The notes below the pieces were generated by a model. It was not told the origin of the DNA and did no database searches. It was given only the letters and a program-made list of their open reading frames with translations. The position numbers and the translations under genes were made by a program. Shown here piece after piece: positions 1 through 9,118 of a DNA stretch of 64,000 nucleotides; the stretch's first letter is position 1; every line of letters starts with the position of its first letter. Source of the DNA: Variovorax paradoxus (GTDB lineage Bacteria; Pseudomonadota; Gammaproteobacteria; Burkholderiales; Burkholderiaceae_C); the NCBI RefSeq assembly GCF_029919115.1, contig NZ_CP123990.1:4056501-4120500 (forward strand). The letters are read 5' to 3'.

Positions 1-1
1 C

Positions 2-502
2 GATGGGGCACCGCTCATGCGCGCGCCGCTGCAGGTGGTGGCGCCGGTGGACATTCAGCGCTATGCCGGGGTGTGGCACGAACAGGCACGGCTGCCGAAC
101 CGCTTCCAGAAGCAGTGCGCAGGCCCTGTGACCGCCGAATACACACCCCAGCCGGACGGCACGCTGCAGGTCATCAACCGCTGCGTTCGGCCTGACGGCA
201 ACTTCGACGAAGCAATAGGCACAGCGCGCGTGGTGCCGGTGGCAGGCCAGCCCGGCGCGGGCCGGCTCGAAGTGCGCTTTGCACCTTCCTGGCTGAGCTG
301 GCTGCCGATGGTGTGGGGCGACTACTGGATCCTGAAGCTCGACCGCGACTACCAGGTGGCGCTGGTCGGTACACCCGACCGCCAGTACCTCTGGGTTCTG
401 TCGCGCGCTCCCCGCCTGGAGGACGACGCGCTGCAGGCCGAGCTGGACTACGCCGCCAGCCTCGGGTTCGACACCGCCAAGGTGGTGCTTACCGGCCGAT
501 AG
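2..502 (+). CDS. Lipocalin family protein (Blc-like), 5' end cut by window
   Basis: The frame is open to the left edge, so the true start and any lipoprotein signal lie outside the window; the first internal ATG is at 17. The opening RYAGVWHEQARLPNRF is the lipocalin GxW first conserved region seen in bacterial Blc proteins, and the YWILKLDRDYQVALVGTPDR stretch matches the later beta strands of the barrel. Known family role: outer-membrane-anchored lipid or lysophospholipid binding. The 3' end overlaps by 14 bases the convergent HAD phosphatase gene. The family call is firm; the ligand cannot be told. Confidence 0.88.
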   Translation, partial: DGAPLMRAPLQVVAPVDIQRYAGVWHEQARLPNRFQKQCAGPVTAEYTPQPDGTLQVINRCVRPDGNFDEAIGTARVVPVAGQPGAGRLEVRFAPSWLSWLPMVWGDYWILKLDRDYQVALVGTPDRQYLWVLSRAPRLEDDALQAELDYAASLGFDTAKVVLTGR

Positions 503-1130
503 CCGATCCGGCCGGCAGGTGGCGCCCGAGCTGCGCCGCCAGTGCGGCGGGGTGGGTGCAGTGAATGGCGTGCCAGCCGAAGGCGCGCGCCGCTTCCACG
601 TTGGCGGCTGAATCGTCGATGAAAACCGTCTGCTGCGGATCAAGCGCATGGCGCACCGCGAGCAGCTCGTAGATTTCGCGATTCGGCTTGATGAACTTCA
701 CGTCGCCAGAGAAAACCCCGCCGTCGAACCGCCGGATGAAGCCGTGGCGGCGCTCGATGGCACGCGCATAAGGCGCTGGCATGTTCGAGAGGTAGTAAAG
801 GCGCAGCGCCTCACCGGCATCGCGGCGCGCAAACAGCCCTTCGAGCAGTTCGACCGTGACCGGAATCGGCTCCAGGCGCTCGCCCAGCGTGCCGAGCATC
901 TCGTCGAGCCGCGCGGCGGGAAGCGACAGCCGCTGGGCCATGCGCGCAATGGCATCTTCGAGCGAGCGCGTGCCGCAGTCGAAACACAGCCAGTCGTCAT
1001 GGTGGAAGAGCGCACGGCCCAGCGCCGCGGCGGCAAGCTCAGTGGGCGCGTGCTCGGGTAGATGGGCCTGCACCAGCCGGGTGGGCTCCCATGCCAGGAG
1101 CACGGCGCCAAGATCGAAAACCACGTTCAT
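489..1130 (-). CDS. HAD-IA family hydrolase (YihX-like phosphatase)
   Basis: 213 aa, close to the usual length of class IA haloacid dehalogenase-like phosphatases. Motif I is FDLGAV with the nucleophile Asp6; the second motif Asp is replaced by Gly8, as in YihX (DLGNV). Motif II Ser115-Asn116, motif III Lys148 (FIKPNREIY) and motif IV Asp172-Asp173 (FIDDSAANVEAA) are all present, so the enzyme should be active on small phosphate esters. It begins 12 bases after the stop of the ABC ATPase gene on the same strand and is probably the last gene of that transport operon. This hints that the imported substrate may carry a phosphate; that link is inference. Confidence 0.85.
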   Translation of the reverse strand: MNVVFDLGAVLLAWEPTRLVQAHLPEHAPTELAAAALGRALFHHDDWLCFDCGTRSLEDAIARMAQRLSLPAARLDEMLGTLGERLEPIPVTVELLEGLFARRDAGEALRLYYLSNMPAPYARAIERRHGFIRRFDGGVFSGDVKFIKPNREIYELLAVRHALDPQQTVFIDDSAANVEAARAFGWHAIHCTHPAALAAQLGRHLPAGSAIGR

Positions 1131-1142
1131 GGCGCCATTGTT

Positions 1143-2195
1143 TCATGCGCCGGGCACCACGCTCACGCCGTGCGCCGCCAGCGACAGCGTGGCCTGCGCG
1201 CCTGCGGCCAGGGGGCGCGAAAGATCGGTGGACACCACGAAGACGGGCCCCATCGGGGTGTCGAAGCCGTATTCGTAGAAGCTGCCAAGGTAGGCCGCCT
1301 TTCGCAATGTGGCAGGCAACCCCTGGGCCGCGCCGGCGGCGCCGATGTTCCAGGCCTCGGGCCGCACCGCCACCTTCACGGCGCCGGGAGCTACCGCATG
1401 GCGCGGCTGCAGGCGCAGCGGGCCGACGGTAACGCTGCCATCGGCCTGCGCCACGGCCGGAAAAACCATCGCCTCGCCCATGAACCCGGCGACAAACTCG
1501 CTCTCGGGACGGCCGTAGAGTTGCTCGGGGGTGCCGCGCTGGGCGATCACGCCGTGGTCCATCACGATGATCTGGTCGCTCACGGCCAGCGCCTCGCTCT
1601 GGTCGTGCGTCACATAGGCCACCGTGAGCTTGAGGCGCTGCTGCAGTGCGCGGATCTCTTCACGCATTTCGCGGCGCAGCCGGGCGTCCAGGTTGGACAA
1701 CGGCTCATCGAACAGCAGTACGGCGGGCTCCAGCACCAGGGCGCGCGCCAGCGCCACGCGCTGCTGCTGGCCGCCTGAGAGTTCGCTGGGCAGCCGCTCG
1801 TCGAATCCGACCAGGCCCACGCCCTTGAGCGCATCGCGTGCGCGAACGGTGGCCTCGTCCTTCTTCACACCGCTCATGCGCAGGCCGTAGCCCACGTTCT
1901 CGATCACGTTCATGTGCGGAAACAGCGCGTAGCTCTGGAACATCATGCTCACGTTGCGTTCGCCCGGCCCCAGGGTCGTGACGTCGCGTCCGCCCATCAG
2001 GATGGAGCCCGAAGTCGGCGATTCGAGCCCCGCGATCATGCGCAGCGTGGTGGTCTTGCCGCACCCGGAAGGCCCGAGGATGGTGGTGAGTGTGCCGACC
2101 GGCACCTCGAAGCTGATGCCCTTGACCGCGAGCGGACCGCTCTTGTCGGTGCCGTAGCGCTTGGTGACGTTGCGAAATTCGATGCCGTTGCTCAT
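1143..2195 (-). CDS. ABC transporter ATP-binding protein (FbpC/PotA-like)
   Basis: 350 aa. Walker A GPSGCGKTT at residues 41-49, Q-loop in MMFQSYALFP, signature LSGGQQQR at 139-146, Walker B LLFDEP at 160-165 and H-loop His197 (VTHDQ). The C-terminal 100 residues form a TOBE-like regulatory domain, as in MalK/PotA/FbpC importers. It energises the two-domain permease encoded immediately upstream (15-base gap) and pairs with the periplasmic binding protein at the head of the operon. Family members import Fe3+, polyamines, thiosulfate or organophosphates. The sequence does not settle the substrate. Confidence 0.92.
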   Translation of the reverse strand: MSNGIEFRNVTKRYGTDKSGPLAVKGISFEVPVGTLTTILGPSGCGKTTTLRMIAGLESPTSGSILMGGRDVTTLGPGERNVSMMFQSYALFPHMNVIENVGYGLRMSGVKKDEATVRARDALKGVGLVGFDERLPSELSGGQQQRVALARALVLEPAVLLFDEPLSNLDARLRREMREEIRALQQRLKLTVAYVTHDQSEALAVSDQIIVMDHGVIAQRGTPEQLYGRPESEFVAGFMGEAMVFPAVAQADGSVTVGPLRLQPRHAVAPGAVKVAVRPEAWNIGAAGAAQGLPATLRKAAYLGSFYEYGFDTPMGPVFVVSTDLSRPLAAGAQATLSLAAHGVSVVPGA

Positions 2196-2210
2196 GCGTT
2201 CTTCTCCCGG

Positions 2211-4472
2211 TCATTGCACCACGGGCGCAGCCACCACCGGCACGCCTGCCTTGCGGCGCCCCAGCTTGCGTTCCCCAACCACCCATTGCACCAGCGCAAT
2301 CGCGAGCGACATCAGGATCATGAGCACCGTGCAGTAGGCCAGCGCAATGCCGTAGTCGCCGTTGCCCACGCGGCCGATGATGTAGGTGGTGGCGAGTTCG
2401 TTTTCGGCGGTGACCAGAAAGATCACCGCACTCACGGTCGTCATTGCGCGCACAAAGCTGTAGACCAGCGCGGCTACCAATGCCGGCTTCAGGAGCGGCA
2501 GCACCACCTTGAAAAGCGTCTGCGACGTGGAGGCCCGCAGCATCAGCGAGGCCTCGTCGAGCGAGCGGTCGAGCTGCTTGAAGGCTGCCGTGCCGGCCCG
2601 CACCCCCACCGGCAAATTGCGGAACATGAAGCACAGCACGATGATGAGCCCGGTGCCCGTCAACTCGAACGGCGGAACGTTGAAGGCCAGGATGTAGCTC
2701 ACGCCGAGCACCGTACCCGGAATGGCAAAGGCCAGCAGCGCACCAAACTCGAACATGCCCTGCCCCTTGAACTCGTTGCGGGCCAGCAGCCATGCAATGA
2801 GCAGGCCGAGAGCCGCGGTGATGGGCGCAGATATTCCCGCGAGCTTGAGCGTGGTGATCAGCGAGTTCCATGCCGTGCCCGCCCACACCAGACCGAACTG
2901 CCCCCACTCCAGCGCGAACGCGCTCCTGAAGTGATTGAGCGTGAAGCTGTAATCACGGCCCCAGGTCTGCACAAAGCCGCCGGCAAAGGCGAACAGGTAG
3001 ACCACGGCGGTGAAGGCGATCCACGGCAGCGCAATGCACTGGATGGTGCGGCGCACGCCGTCGGGCAGCGCCATGGCAATGCCCGCATCGCCCTTGCCGC
3101 TCACCGTGGTGTAGTTCTGCTTGCCGAGCACGCCGCGCTGCAGCGCGAACACGCCAAGCGCAAAAAGCGTGAGCACCCATGCCAGCGAAGCCGCCCGGCC
3201 TTGGTCATACTGCGCGCCGACAATGGCAAAGAAGATGTCTGTCGACAGCACCGAGAACTGCCCGCCGACCACCACCGGGTTGCCGAAGTCTGCAATGCTC
3301 TCGATGAAGCCGACCAGGAAGGCATTGGCCAGCCCGGGCTTCAACAGCGGGAGCGTGACGGTGAAGAAAGTGCGGCGCCGGTCGGCGCGCAGCATCTGCG
3401 CCGCTTCTTCGAGGCTGGGTGCAATGCCCTGCACCACGCCGCGCATGATCATGAAGGCGATGGGCGTAAAGGCGAAGAGCTGCGCCACCAGCACGCCCGG
3501 CATGCCGTAGAACCAGCGTGTCGGTTCGATGCCGAAGACGTTTTCGAGCAACTGGTTGACAATGCCCGCACGGCCGAACAGCAGGATGAGCCCCAGGCCC
3601 ACAACAAAGGGGGGCGTGATGATCGGCAGCAGCGCCAGCACCCGCAGCGCACCCTGCCCGCGCTTGCTGCCGCGCTCGGCCATCAGCGCCATCAACGTGC
3701 CGAGAAAAGTGGTGCCGGCGGCCGTGAGCAAGGCCAGCACCAGCGTGTTCCATGCCACGCCGCAGCGCACGCCGCCCGCAATGCAGCCCAGTCCCCAGAT
3801 ACGTTCGGTGAACACGCGCGCGACGAACGCGGCGATCGACCACTGCCCCTCTTCATTGAAAAACGCCCCCGCCAGCGCCTTGCTGACCGGGTAGGCAATG
3901 AACAACGCCATCAGCACGCCGCAGCCGATGACCGCGGCGGCCACGAACAGGTCGCCCTTGAAGAGCCCCAGCCGCGCAATGCCGAACGCCGCGAGCAGCG
4001 TGAGCGCGGTGAGCGCCACGAAGCCGCCTGCGCCAATGCCGAACTGGTTGACGGCCAGTTCGCCGAACTGCGTGTTGAGGGCCGCAACGCTCCAGCCGCG
4101 CGCGCCAATCGTGAAGCCCGCAGCTGCAAGGCCGATGGCGCCCAGGGCGCCGCCCGCCAACAACCAGCGCCCTTGCGACCGGCCGGCCGGCAACCACGCG
4201 CCGATGGCGCACATGACCAGGCCCGCAAGGCCGACGAAGAGCCAGCTGCGGCCTTGCGTGGCCGCCTGCATCAGGCCGTTGGCGCCTTCGGCTTGCCCGA
4301 ACACTTGGGGAACGGCCTCGTACCAGGTCGAATCCTGGATCGCATACCAGGGCAGCACGAGGTAGGCCGCAAAACCCAGTGCCACCCAGGCCCAGACCCA
4401 GCGCTGCGAGCGCCGGGCCGAAGCCGCGGCGGCCGGATTGACCGGCGCGGCGCCGGCAGCGACGGTGCCCAC
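2211..4472 (-). CDS. ABC transporter permease, fused two-domain (FbpB-like)
   Basis: 753 aa inner-membrane protein. About 230 N-terminal residues carry extra hydrophobic segments, followed by two BinPDT_1-type permease domains, each with an EAA loop (SLEEAAQMLRADRRRTFFTV and SLDEASLMLRAST). This is the fused FbpB/CysTW arrangement in which one polypeptide provides both halves of the channel. The start is GTG at 4472, placed directly after the TAA stop of the binding-protein gene, so translation is coupled. The long N-terminal membrane extension is larger than in classical FbpB (about 500 aa) but is known among proteobacterial homologues. Confidence 0.9.
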   Translation of the reverse strand: MGTVAAGAAPVNPAAAASARRSQRWVWAWVALGFAAYLVLPWYAIQDSTWYEAVPQVFGQAEGANGLMQAATQGRSWLFVGLAGLVMCAIGAWLPAGRSQGRWLLAGGALGAIGLAAAGFTIGARGWSVAALNTQFGELAVNQFGIGAGGFVALTALTLLAAFGIARLGLFKGDLFVAAAVIGCGVLMALFIAYPVSKALAGAFFNEEGQWSIAAFVARVFTERIWGLGCIAGGVRCGVAWNTLVLALLTAAGTTFLGTLMALMAERGSKRGQGALRVLALLPIITPPFVVGLGLILLFGRAGIVNQLLENVFGIEPTRWFYGMPGVLVAQLFAFTPIAFMIMRGVVQGIAPSLEEAAQMLRADRRRTFFTVTLPLLKPGLANAFLVGFIESIADFGNPVVVGGQFSVLSTDIFFAIVGAQYDQGRAASLAWVLTLFALGVFALQRGVLGKQNYTTVSGKGDAGIAMALPDGVRRTIQCIALPWIAFTAVVYLFAFAGGFVQTWGRDYSFTLNHFRSAFALEWGQFGLVWAGTAWNSLITTLKLAGISAPITAALGLLIAWLLARNEFKGQGMFEFGALLAFAIPGTVLGVSYILAFNVPPFELTGTGLIIVLCFMFRNLPVGVRAGTAAFKQLDRSLDEASLMLRASTSQTLFKVVLPLLKPALVAALVYSFVRAMTTVSAVIFLVTAENELATTYIIGRVGNGDYGIALAYCTVLMILMSLAIALVQWVVGERKLGRRKAGVPVVAAPVVQ

Positions 4473-5486
4473 TTAGCGCGGCAGCGAGTTGACGTCTTTT
4501 TCCCAGCGCGCAATCAGGCGCCGGCGCTCGGCGCTGGCGCCGTACTTGGCGTAGTCGTAGTTGATGAACTTGATCTTCTTGAAGTCCGGAATGCGCGGAT
4601 CGAGCTTGGCAGTGCTGTTGCTGGGCAGCTGGAACTGCTTGTTGGCGGCGCCGAGCTCCTGCGCGCCAGGCGTCAGCGCCCATTCGTAGAACTTCTTGGC
4701 GGCCTCGAGATTGCGGGCGCCCTTGATGATGCTCATGGAGCCGATTTCGGCGCCCGTGCCGTCGCTGGGGGTGATTGTCTCGACCGGAAAGCCCTGCATC
4801 TTCTCGCCCGGGCCGTCATGCACAAAGCTGATGGAAACCGCTGTTTCGCCGCGCGCCACCGCCTTGATGGGGCCAGTGCCCGAACGGGTGTACTGCCCCA
4901 CGTTCTTGTGCAGCGCCTTCAGGTAGTCGAAGGCCTTGTCTTCGCCCATGAGCTGCACCAGCGTGGCAATCATGGTGTAGGCCGTGCCGCTCGAGGCCGG
5001 GTTGGCCACCTGGATATCGCCCTTGTATTCAGGCTTGAGCAGGTCGGCCCAGGTCTTGGGCACGGGCAGCTTCTTCTTGGCCAGCAGCTCGGGGTTGTAG
5101 CCGAAGCCCAGCGGGCCCGAATAGATGCCGACCGTCTTGTAGCCCGACTGCTTGGCCTGCTGCTGGGCCCAGGGGTGCAGCTGCGCCAGCGTGGGCGACT
5201 TGTATTCGAGCGTCAGGCCCTGTTCGGCCGCCTGCAGGTGCGGATCGCCGGTGCCGCCGAACCACACGTCGGTCTTGGGGTTGTCCTTCTCGGCAATGAG
5301 CTGGGCCAGCGCCTCGCCCGAACCCTTGAGCGACATGTTGATGCGGGTACCGGTGGTGCGCGCGTACACGGTGGCAATCACGTTGCACCATTCGGCCTGG
5401 ACCGAGCAGATCACGTTGACCGTGCCCTGCGCCGACGCGACGGCCGACAAACCCACCAAGGCCGCTGCAGTAAAAAGCTTCTTCAT
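4473..5486 (-). CDS. Periplasmic substrate-binding protein of Fe3+/organophosphate-type ABC transporter
   Basis: 337 aa from ATG 5486 (MKKLFTAAALVGLSAVASAQ, a clean Sec signal peptide cleaved after ASA). A start eight codons upstream is possible, but this ATG has a GAGG Shine-Dalgarno about 12 bases before it. The mature protein has the FutA/FbpA-type fold signatures VNVICSVQAEWCNVIATVYA, TDVWFGGTGDPHLQAAEQG and the hinge stretch NPASSGTAYTMIATLVQLMG. No cluster of ferric-binding tyrosines is obvious, so Fe3+ is not assured; related proteins bind 2-aminoethylphosphonate or other small anions. First gene of the operon running through permease, ATPase and HAD phosphatase. Confidence 0.88.
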   Translation of the reverse strand: MKKLFTAAALVGLSAVASAQGTVNVICSVQAEWCNVIATVYARTTGTRINMSLKGSGEALAQLIAEKDNPKTDVWFGGTGDPHLQAAEQGLTLEYKSPTLAQLHPWAQQQAKQSGYKTVGIYSGPLGFGYNPELLAKKKLPVPKTWADLLKPEYKGDIQVANPASSGTAYTMIATLVQLMGEDKAFDYLKALHKNVGQYTRSGTGPIKAVARGETAVSISFVHDGPGEKMQGFPVETITPSDGTGAEIGSMSIIKGARNLEAAKKFYEWALTPGAQELGAANKQFQLPSNSTAKLDPRIPDFKKIKFINYDYAKYGASAERRRLIARWEKDVNSLPR

Positions 5487-5552
5487 GTGAAAACCCCGCC
5501 TCGAAAACAAAAATAGGCCTCCCGGCCGGGGTGGAGCGTAGCTTTCGTACAG

Positions 5553-5589
5553 GTTTCATGAATCGGTACAAGTACCATTCGGTTGAAAC
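5553..5589. promoter_or_regulatory. Imperfect palindrome in the zwf/ABC divergent promoter region
   Basis: The 141-base gap between the ABC operon start (5486) and zwf (5628) contains the exact inverted repeat GGTACAAGTACC at 5565-5576. It is embedded in a wider imperfect dyad with arms GTTTCA (5553-5558) and TGAAAC (5584-5589) and inner GAAT/ATTC arms. This is the size and symmetry of a dimeric regulator site (GntR, LacI or HexR type). Which regulator binds, and whether it controls zwf, the transporter or both, is not visible. Confidence 0.4.
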
Positions 5590-5627
5590 AAGCCCACTCG
5601 GCACCAAGACAAAAGGAAATTCGACAC

Positions 5628-7094
5628 ATGAGCTTCGATCTCGTTCTGTTCGGCGGTACTGGCGATCTTGCATGGCGCAAGCTGATGCCCGCGCTGTTCC
5701 AGGCCTTCAGGCACGGCAGCCTGCCGAAAGACGGACGCATCGTGGGTGTGGCGCGGGACGACCTCTCGGACGACCAGTACCGCGAACTGATCCAGTCGCG
5801 CTTCAATGCCGTCGAAGGTGCCAAGCGCCCTTCGGCCGAAGAATTCGAGAAGTTCGCCTCGCTGCTGCATTACCTGCGCATGGATTTGTCCAAGCCGGCC
5901 GACTACACACGGCTTGCCGACCTGCTGAAGCAGCGCAATGCCGACATCGTGGTGATGTACGTGGCCACGGCACCGGCGCTTTTTACCCAGGTGGTGGAGC
6001 AGATCGCCGCTGCGGGCCTGAACGGGCCGACGACGCGCATGGTGCTCGAAAAGCCGCTGGGGCACGACCTGGCGTCGAACCGCGCAATCAATGCCGCTGT
6101 GTGCAAGGTGCTCGAGGAAAAGCAGGTTTTCCGCATCGACCACTACCTGGGCAAGCCCTCGGTGCAGAACCTGTTCGCCATGCGATTCGGCAACGCGCTG
6201 TTCGAGCCGATCTGGCGCCGCGAGCACATCGCGAACATCCAGATCACGATTGCGGAAGACCTGGGCGTTGAAAAGCGAGGCGCCTTCTATGACCAGACCG
6301 GCGCTCTGCGCGACATGGTGCAGAACCATGCGCTGCAGCTGGTCTGTGCCATTGGCATGGAGCCGCCGATCAACTCGCATGCCGATGCCATTCGCGACGA
6401 AAAGCTCAAGGTGCTGCGAGCGCTCAAGCCCTGGACGCCAGAAACGCTCGGCCTGCATGCCATTCGCGGTCAGTACACGGCCGGCACGGCCTACGGTGAG
6501 CGCGTGCCGGGCTACAGGGACGAGCCCGGCGTCGACCCCGACAGCCGTACCGAGACCTTCGTGGCGCTGCGCACCGAAATTGCCAACTGGCGCTGGGCGG
6601 GCGTGCCGCTCTACATTCGCACCGGCAAGCGGCTGGCCTCGCGCGATGCGCGCATCGAGGTGAACTTCCGGCCGACGCCGCACGCGATTTATCGTGCGCC
6701 ATCGGGCGCGGTCAACAAGCTGGTGATCAACCTGCAGCCGAAGGACGGCCTGGAGCTGCACATGCTTGCGCAGGCGCAGGACAACCGCCGCAGCAACGGC
6801 CACCAGAGCGCCGCGCAGCTGGCGCCGGTGCAGCTCGACCTGGACTTCGACAAGCGCTTTGGCGCCGAGCGCGTGGGTGCCTACGAACGGCTGCTGCTCG
6901 ACGTGATCGACGGGCGCCTGAACCTGTTCGTGCGCAGCGACGAGCAGGAAGAAGCGTGGCGCTGGGTCGAGCCGCTGATCGACAGCTGGGCATCGGATGG
7001 CGGGCCGCGTCCTTACGCGGCCGGCACCTGGGGCCCGAGCGCCTCGAGCGCGATGATTGCGCGCGACGGATTCTCGTGGGGCGAGGAGCAGTAG
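5628..7094 (+). CDS. zwf: Glucose-6-phosphate 1-dehydrogenase
   Basis: 488 aa, the standard length. Catalyses NAD(P)+-dependent oxidation of glucose 6-phosphate to 6-phosphogluconolactone, feeding the Entner-Doudoroff and pentose phosphate pathways in the cytosol. Nucleotide-binding motif [11 protein letters not shown] at residues 9-19, EKPLG at 141-145, and the signature active-site peptide RIDHYLGK at 169-176 with Lys176. Start ATG 5628 has AAGGA 10 bases upstream and gives the family N-terminus; the frame is open 15 codons further up. It ends 9 bases before a convergent gene. No pgl or edd lies next to it in this window. Confidence 0.97.
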   Translation: MSFDLVLFGGTGDLAWRKLMPALFQAFRHGSLPKDGRIVGVARDDLSDDQYRELIQSRFNAVEGAKRPSAEEFEKFASLLHYLRMDLSKPADYTRLADLLKQRNADIVVMYVATAPALFTQVVEQIAAAGLNGPTTRMVLEKPLGHDLASNRAINAAVCKVLEEKQVFRIDHYLGKPSVQNLFAMRFGNALFEPIWRREHIANIQITIAEDLGVEKRGAFYDQTGALRDMVQNHALQLVCAIGMEPPINSHADAIRDEKLKVLRALKPWTPETLGLHAIRGQYTAGTAYGERVPGYRDEPGVDPDSRTETFVALRTEIANWRWAGVPLYIRTGKRLASRDARIEVNFRPTPHAIYRAPSGAVNKLVINLQPKDGLELHMLAQAQDNRRSNGHQSAAQLAPVQLDLDFDKRFGAERVGAYERLLLDVIDGRLNLFVRSDEQEEAWRWVEPLIDSWASDGGPRPYAAGTWGPSASSAMIARDGFSWGEEQ

Positions 7095-7103
7095 ACCGCG
7101 CGC

Positions 7104-8033
7104 TCAGCCGAACTGGATGCAGCGCATGCTCAGCGTGCCTGACTGAAAGCCTTCGTAGACCGTTTTCGCGCGCTCGCTCGAGTCTGCGGCGCCGAGAGCG
7201 TAGAGAAACGGAAAGTAGTGGTCCGGCGTTGCGACCGCGGTCGCGGCGCCCTCCAGCTTTTCGTAGGCGACCAGTGCTCGGTCGTCCCGGCCTGACAGAG
7301 CGGCCTTCACCGCATCGTCGAATCCTTGCGCCCACGGCCGGCTGGCCGCAGGCCCGTCGGGCGTGCCGCGATCGGTGGCCCGCAGGTTGTGCACCACGTT
7401 GCCGCTTCCCATCACCAGCACACCCTTGTCGCGCAGCGCCGCAAGATCGCGGCCGATGGCGTAGTGGAATGCCGCGGGCTTGTCGTAGTCGATGCTGAGC
7501 TGGAACACGGGAATGTCGGCCTTGGGGTACAGGTGCTTCAGCACCGTCCACGTTCCATGGTCCAGGCCCCACTGCTGTGTGCCCACCACCGGGGTTTGCT
7601 TGACTGCGCCGATGGCTTCGCGTGCGAGCATGGGATGGCCCGGCGCCGGGTAGTCGATGTCGAAAAGCGCCTGGGGAAAGCCGCCGAAATCGTGAATCGT
7701 CTTCGGCCGCTCCTGCATTCCGACGCCGGTGGCGCCGCGGCTCAGCCAATGGGCCGACACGCTCAGAATAGCTGAGGGCCGCGGAAGCTCCTTGCCCCAT
7801 GCGGCCAGGCGGCGCGTAAAGGCGTTGTCCGCCAGCGCATTCATGGGCGAGCCGTGGCCGATGAAGATGACGGGCATGCGCCGCGCCGGGGCATCGGCGG
7901 CATGCGACAAAGAACAAAGGGATGCCAGCATTGCGGTTGCACCGAGCGCGGAGCCCATGAGAAAGCCGCGGCGGCCGAGCTCCGTTTGCATCGCTGGGCT
8001 GATTTCTTCGCTCGGGTGCTTCTTCATCGTCAT
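7104..8033 (-). CDS. DODA-type extradiol ring-cleavage dioxygenase (YgiD-like) with Tat signal
   Basis: 309 aa. The catalytic domain matches the class III extradiol 4,5-DOPA dioxygenase family: VIFIGHGSPMNAL, SVSAHWLSRG, DIDYPAPGHP and GLDHGTWTVLKHLYP carry the conserved metal-binding histidines. Unusually, it is preceded by about 45 residues with GRRGFLMGSALGATAMLASL and SHAADA, a plausible twin-arginine export signal, so this copy may be periplasmic. Start ATG 8033 (MTMKK) or 8027. It follows the dppF-like gene by 56 bases on the same strand and may be the tail of that operon. The substrate is probably a catechol-type compound; not resolved. Confidence 0.88.
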   Translation of the reverse strand: MTMKKHPSEEISPAMQTELGRRGFLMGSALGATAMLASLCSLSHAADAPARRMPVIFIGHGSPMNALADNAFTRRLAAWGKELPRPSAILSVSAHWLSRGATGVGMQERPKTIHDFGGFPQALFDIDYPAPGHPMLAREAIGAVKQTPVVGTQQWGLDHGTWTVLKHLYPKADIPVFQLSIDYDKPAAFHYAIGRDLAALRDKGVLVMGSGNVVHNLRATDRGTPDGPAASRPWAQGFDDAVKAALSGRDDRALVAYEKLEGAATAVATPDHYFPFLYALGAADSSERAKTVYEGFQSGTLSMRCIQFG

Positions 8034-8089
8034 GGCCGCACTCTGCGCCGGCTTGCCGGGCAGGTCAGTGCGTTTACGCACACCGCTGG

Positions 8090-9118
8090 CTAGATGCGGC
8101 CTTCCTCCGCCGCGTGGCACGCCACCTGCACACCCTTGATGCTCAAGAGCTTCGGCCGCTCCGCCGAGCACCGCGCATTCGCATGCGGGCAACGCGGGTG
8201 AAACGCGCAGCCCGTCGGCGGATTGAGCGGGTTCGGCACCTCGCCCCGAACCGGCGTGCGCGCGCGGCCGGTGTGCTTCATCTGCGGAATTGCGTCGAGC
8301 AGCATGCGCGTGTACGGGTGCTGCGGCTCGGCGAAGAGCTTCTGCTTGTCGGCCACCTCGACCAGCCGGCCCAGGTACATCACGCCGACCTGGTCGGCCA
8401 CATGCCGCACCACCGCAAGGTTGTGCGAGATGAAGAGATAGGTGAGCCCCTGCTGGCGCTGCAGGTCTTTCATGATGTTGAGTACCTGCGCCTGCACGCT
8501 CACGTCGAGCGCCGAGGTGGGCTCGTCGCACACCAGGAACTCGGGCTGCGTGGCAAGCGCTCGCGCAATGGAAATGCGCTGGCGCTGGCCGCCCGAGAAC
8601 TGGTGGGGGTACTTGCTCATGTCCAGCGGCGAGAGGCCGACGGACCTGAGCAGCTCGCCCACGCGCTCGCCCAACTCGGCCTTGCCGCTCAGGATGCCAT
8701 GCTCGCGAAGCGGCTCGCCGATGATGTCTTCGACGATCCAGCGCGGGTTCAGGCTCGCGTACGGGTCCTGGAAGATCATCTGGATGCGGCGGCGCAGCTT
8801 GCGGCCTTCGGCCGTCTTGAATGCGGCGTGCGCATCCTGTCCGTCGAACTGCAGGCCACCTCGGGTCGGTGCATACAGGCCGACCAGCAGGCGCGCAACG
8901 GTGCTCTTGCCGCAGCCCGATTCGCCGACCAGCGCCAGCGTCTTGCCGCGTTCGATGGAAAAGCTCACGCCGTCGACGGCATGCAGCAGCACGCGCGGCT
9001 TGCGCTCGAGCACGCGGTTGAGCCAAGGCGGCGACACGTCGAAAGTACGGGCCAGATCGTGGGCGACGACCAGCGGCTCGCCGGCTTCCGTGCTGCGGGG
9101 TTCGAGTACTGCGCTCAT
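8090..9118 (-). CDS. Oligopeptide/dipeptide ABC transporter ATP-binding protein (DppF-like)
   Basis: 342 aa. Walker A GESGCGKS at residues 65-72, signature [15 protein letters not shown], Walker B FLVCDEPTSALD, and the C-terminal oligo/dipeptide extension CAFHPRCPHANARC, whose cysteines are typical of OppD/F-type ATPases that carry an Fe-S or metal site. Overlaps the stop of the dppD-like gene by ATGA, indicating translational coupling. With DppD it powers uptake of peptides or acylated amino acids by the B/C permease pair. Confidence 0.94.
   Translation of the reverse strand: MSAVLEPRSTEAGEPLVVAHDLARTFDVSPPWLNRVLERKPRVLLHAVDGVSFSIERGKTLALVGESGCGKSTVARLLVGLYAPTRGGLQFDGQDAHAAFKTAEGRKLRRRIQMIFQDPYASLNPRWIVEDIIGEPLREHGILSGKAELGERVGELLRSVGLSPLDMSKYPHQFSGGQRQRISIARALATQPEFLVCDEPTSALDVSVQAQVLNIMKDLQRQQGLTYLFISHNLAVVRHVADQVGVMYLGRLVEVADKQKLFAEPQHPYTRMLLDAIPQMKHTGRARTPVRGEVPNPLNPPTGCAFHPRCPHANARCSAERPKLLSIKGVQVACHAAEEGRI

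Noticed and set aside
1914..5516. A 1200-codon open frame on the plus strand across the ABC operon
   Set aside because: It is antisense to three well-supported genes, has low-complexity His/Arg/Glu-rich composition and no family features; a product of high GC codon bias.
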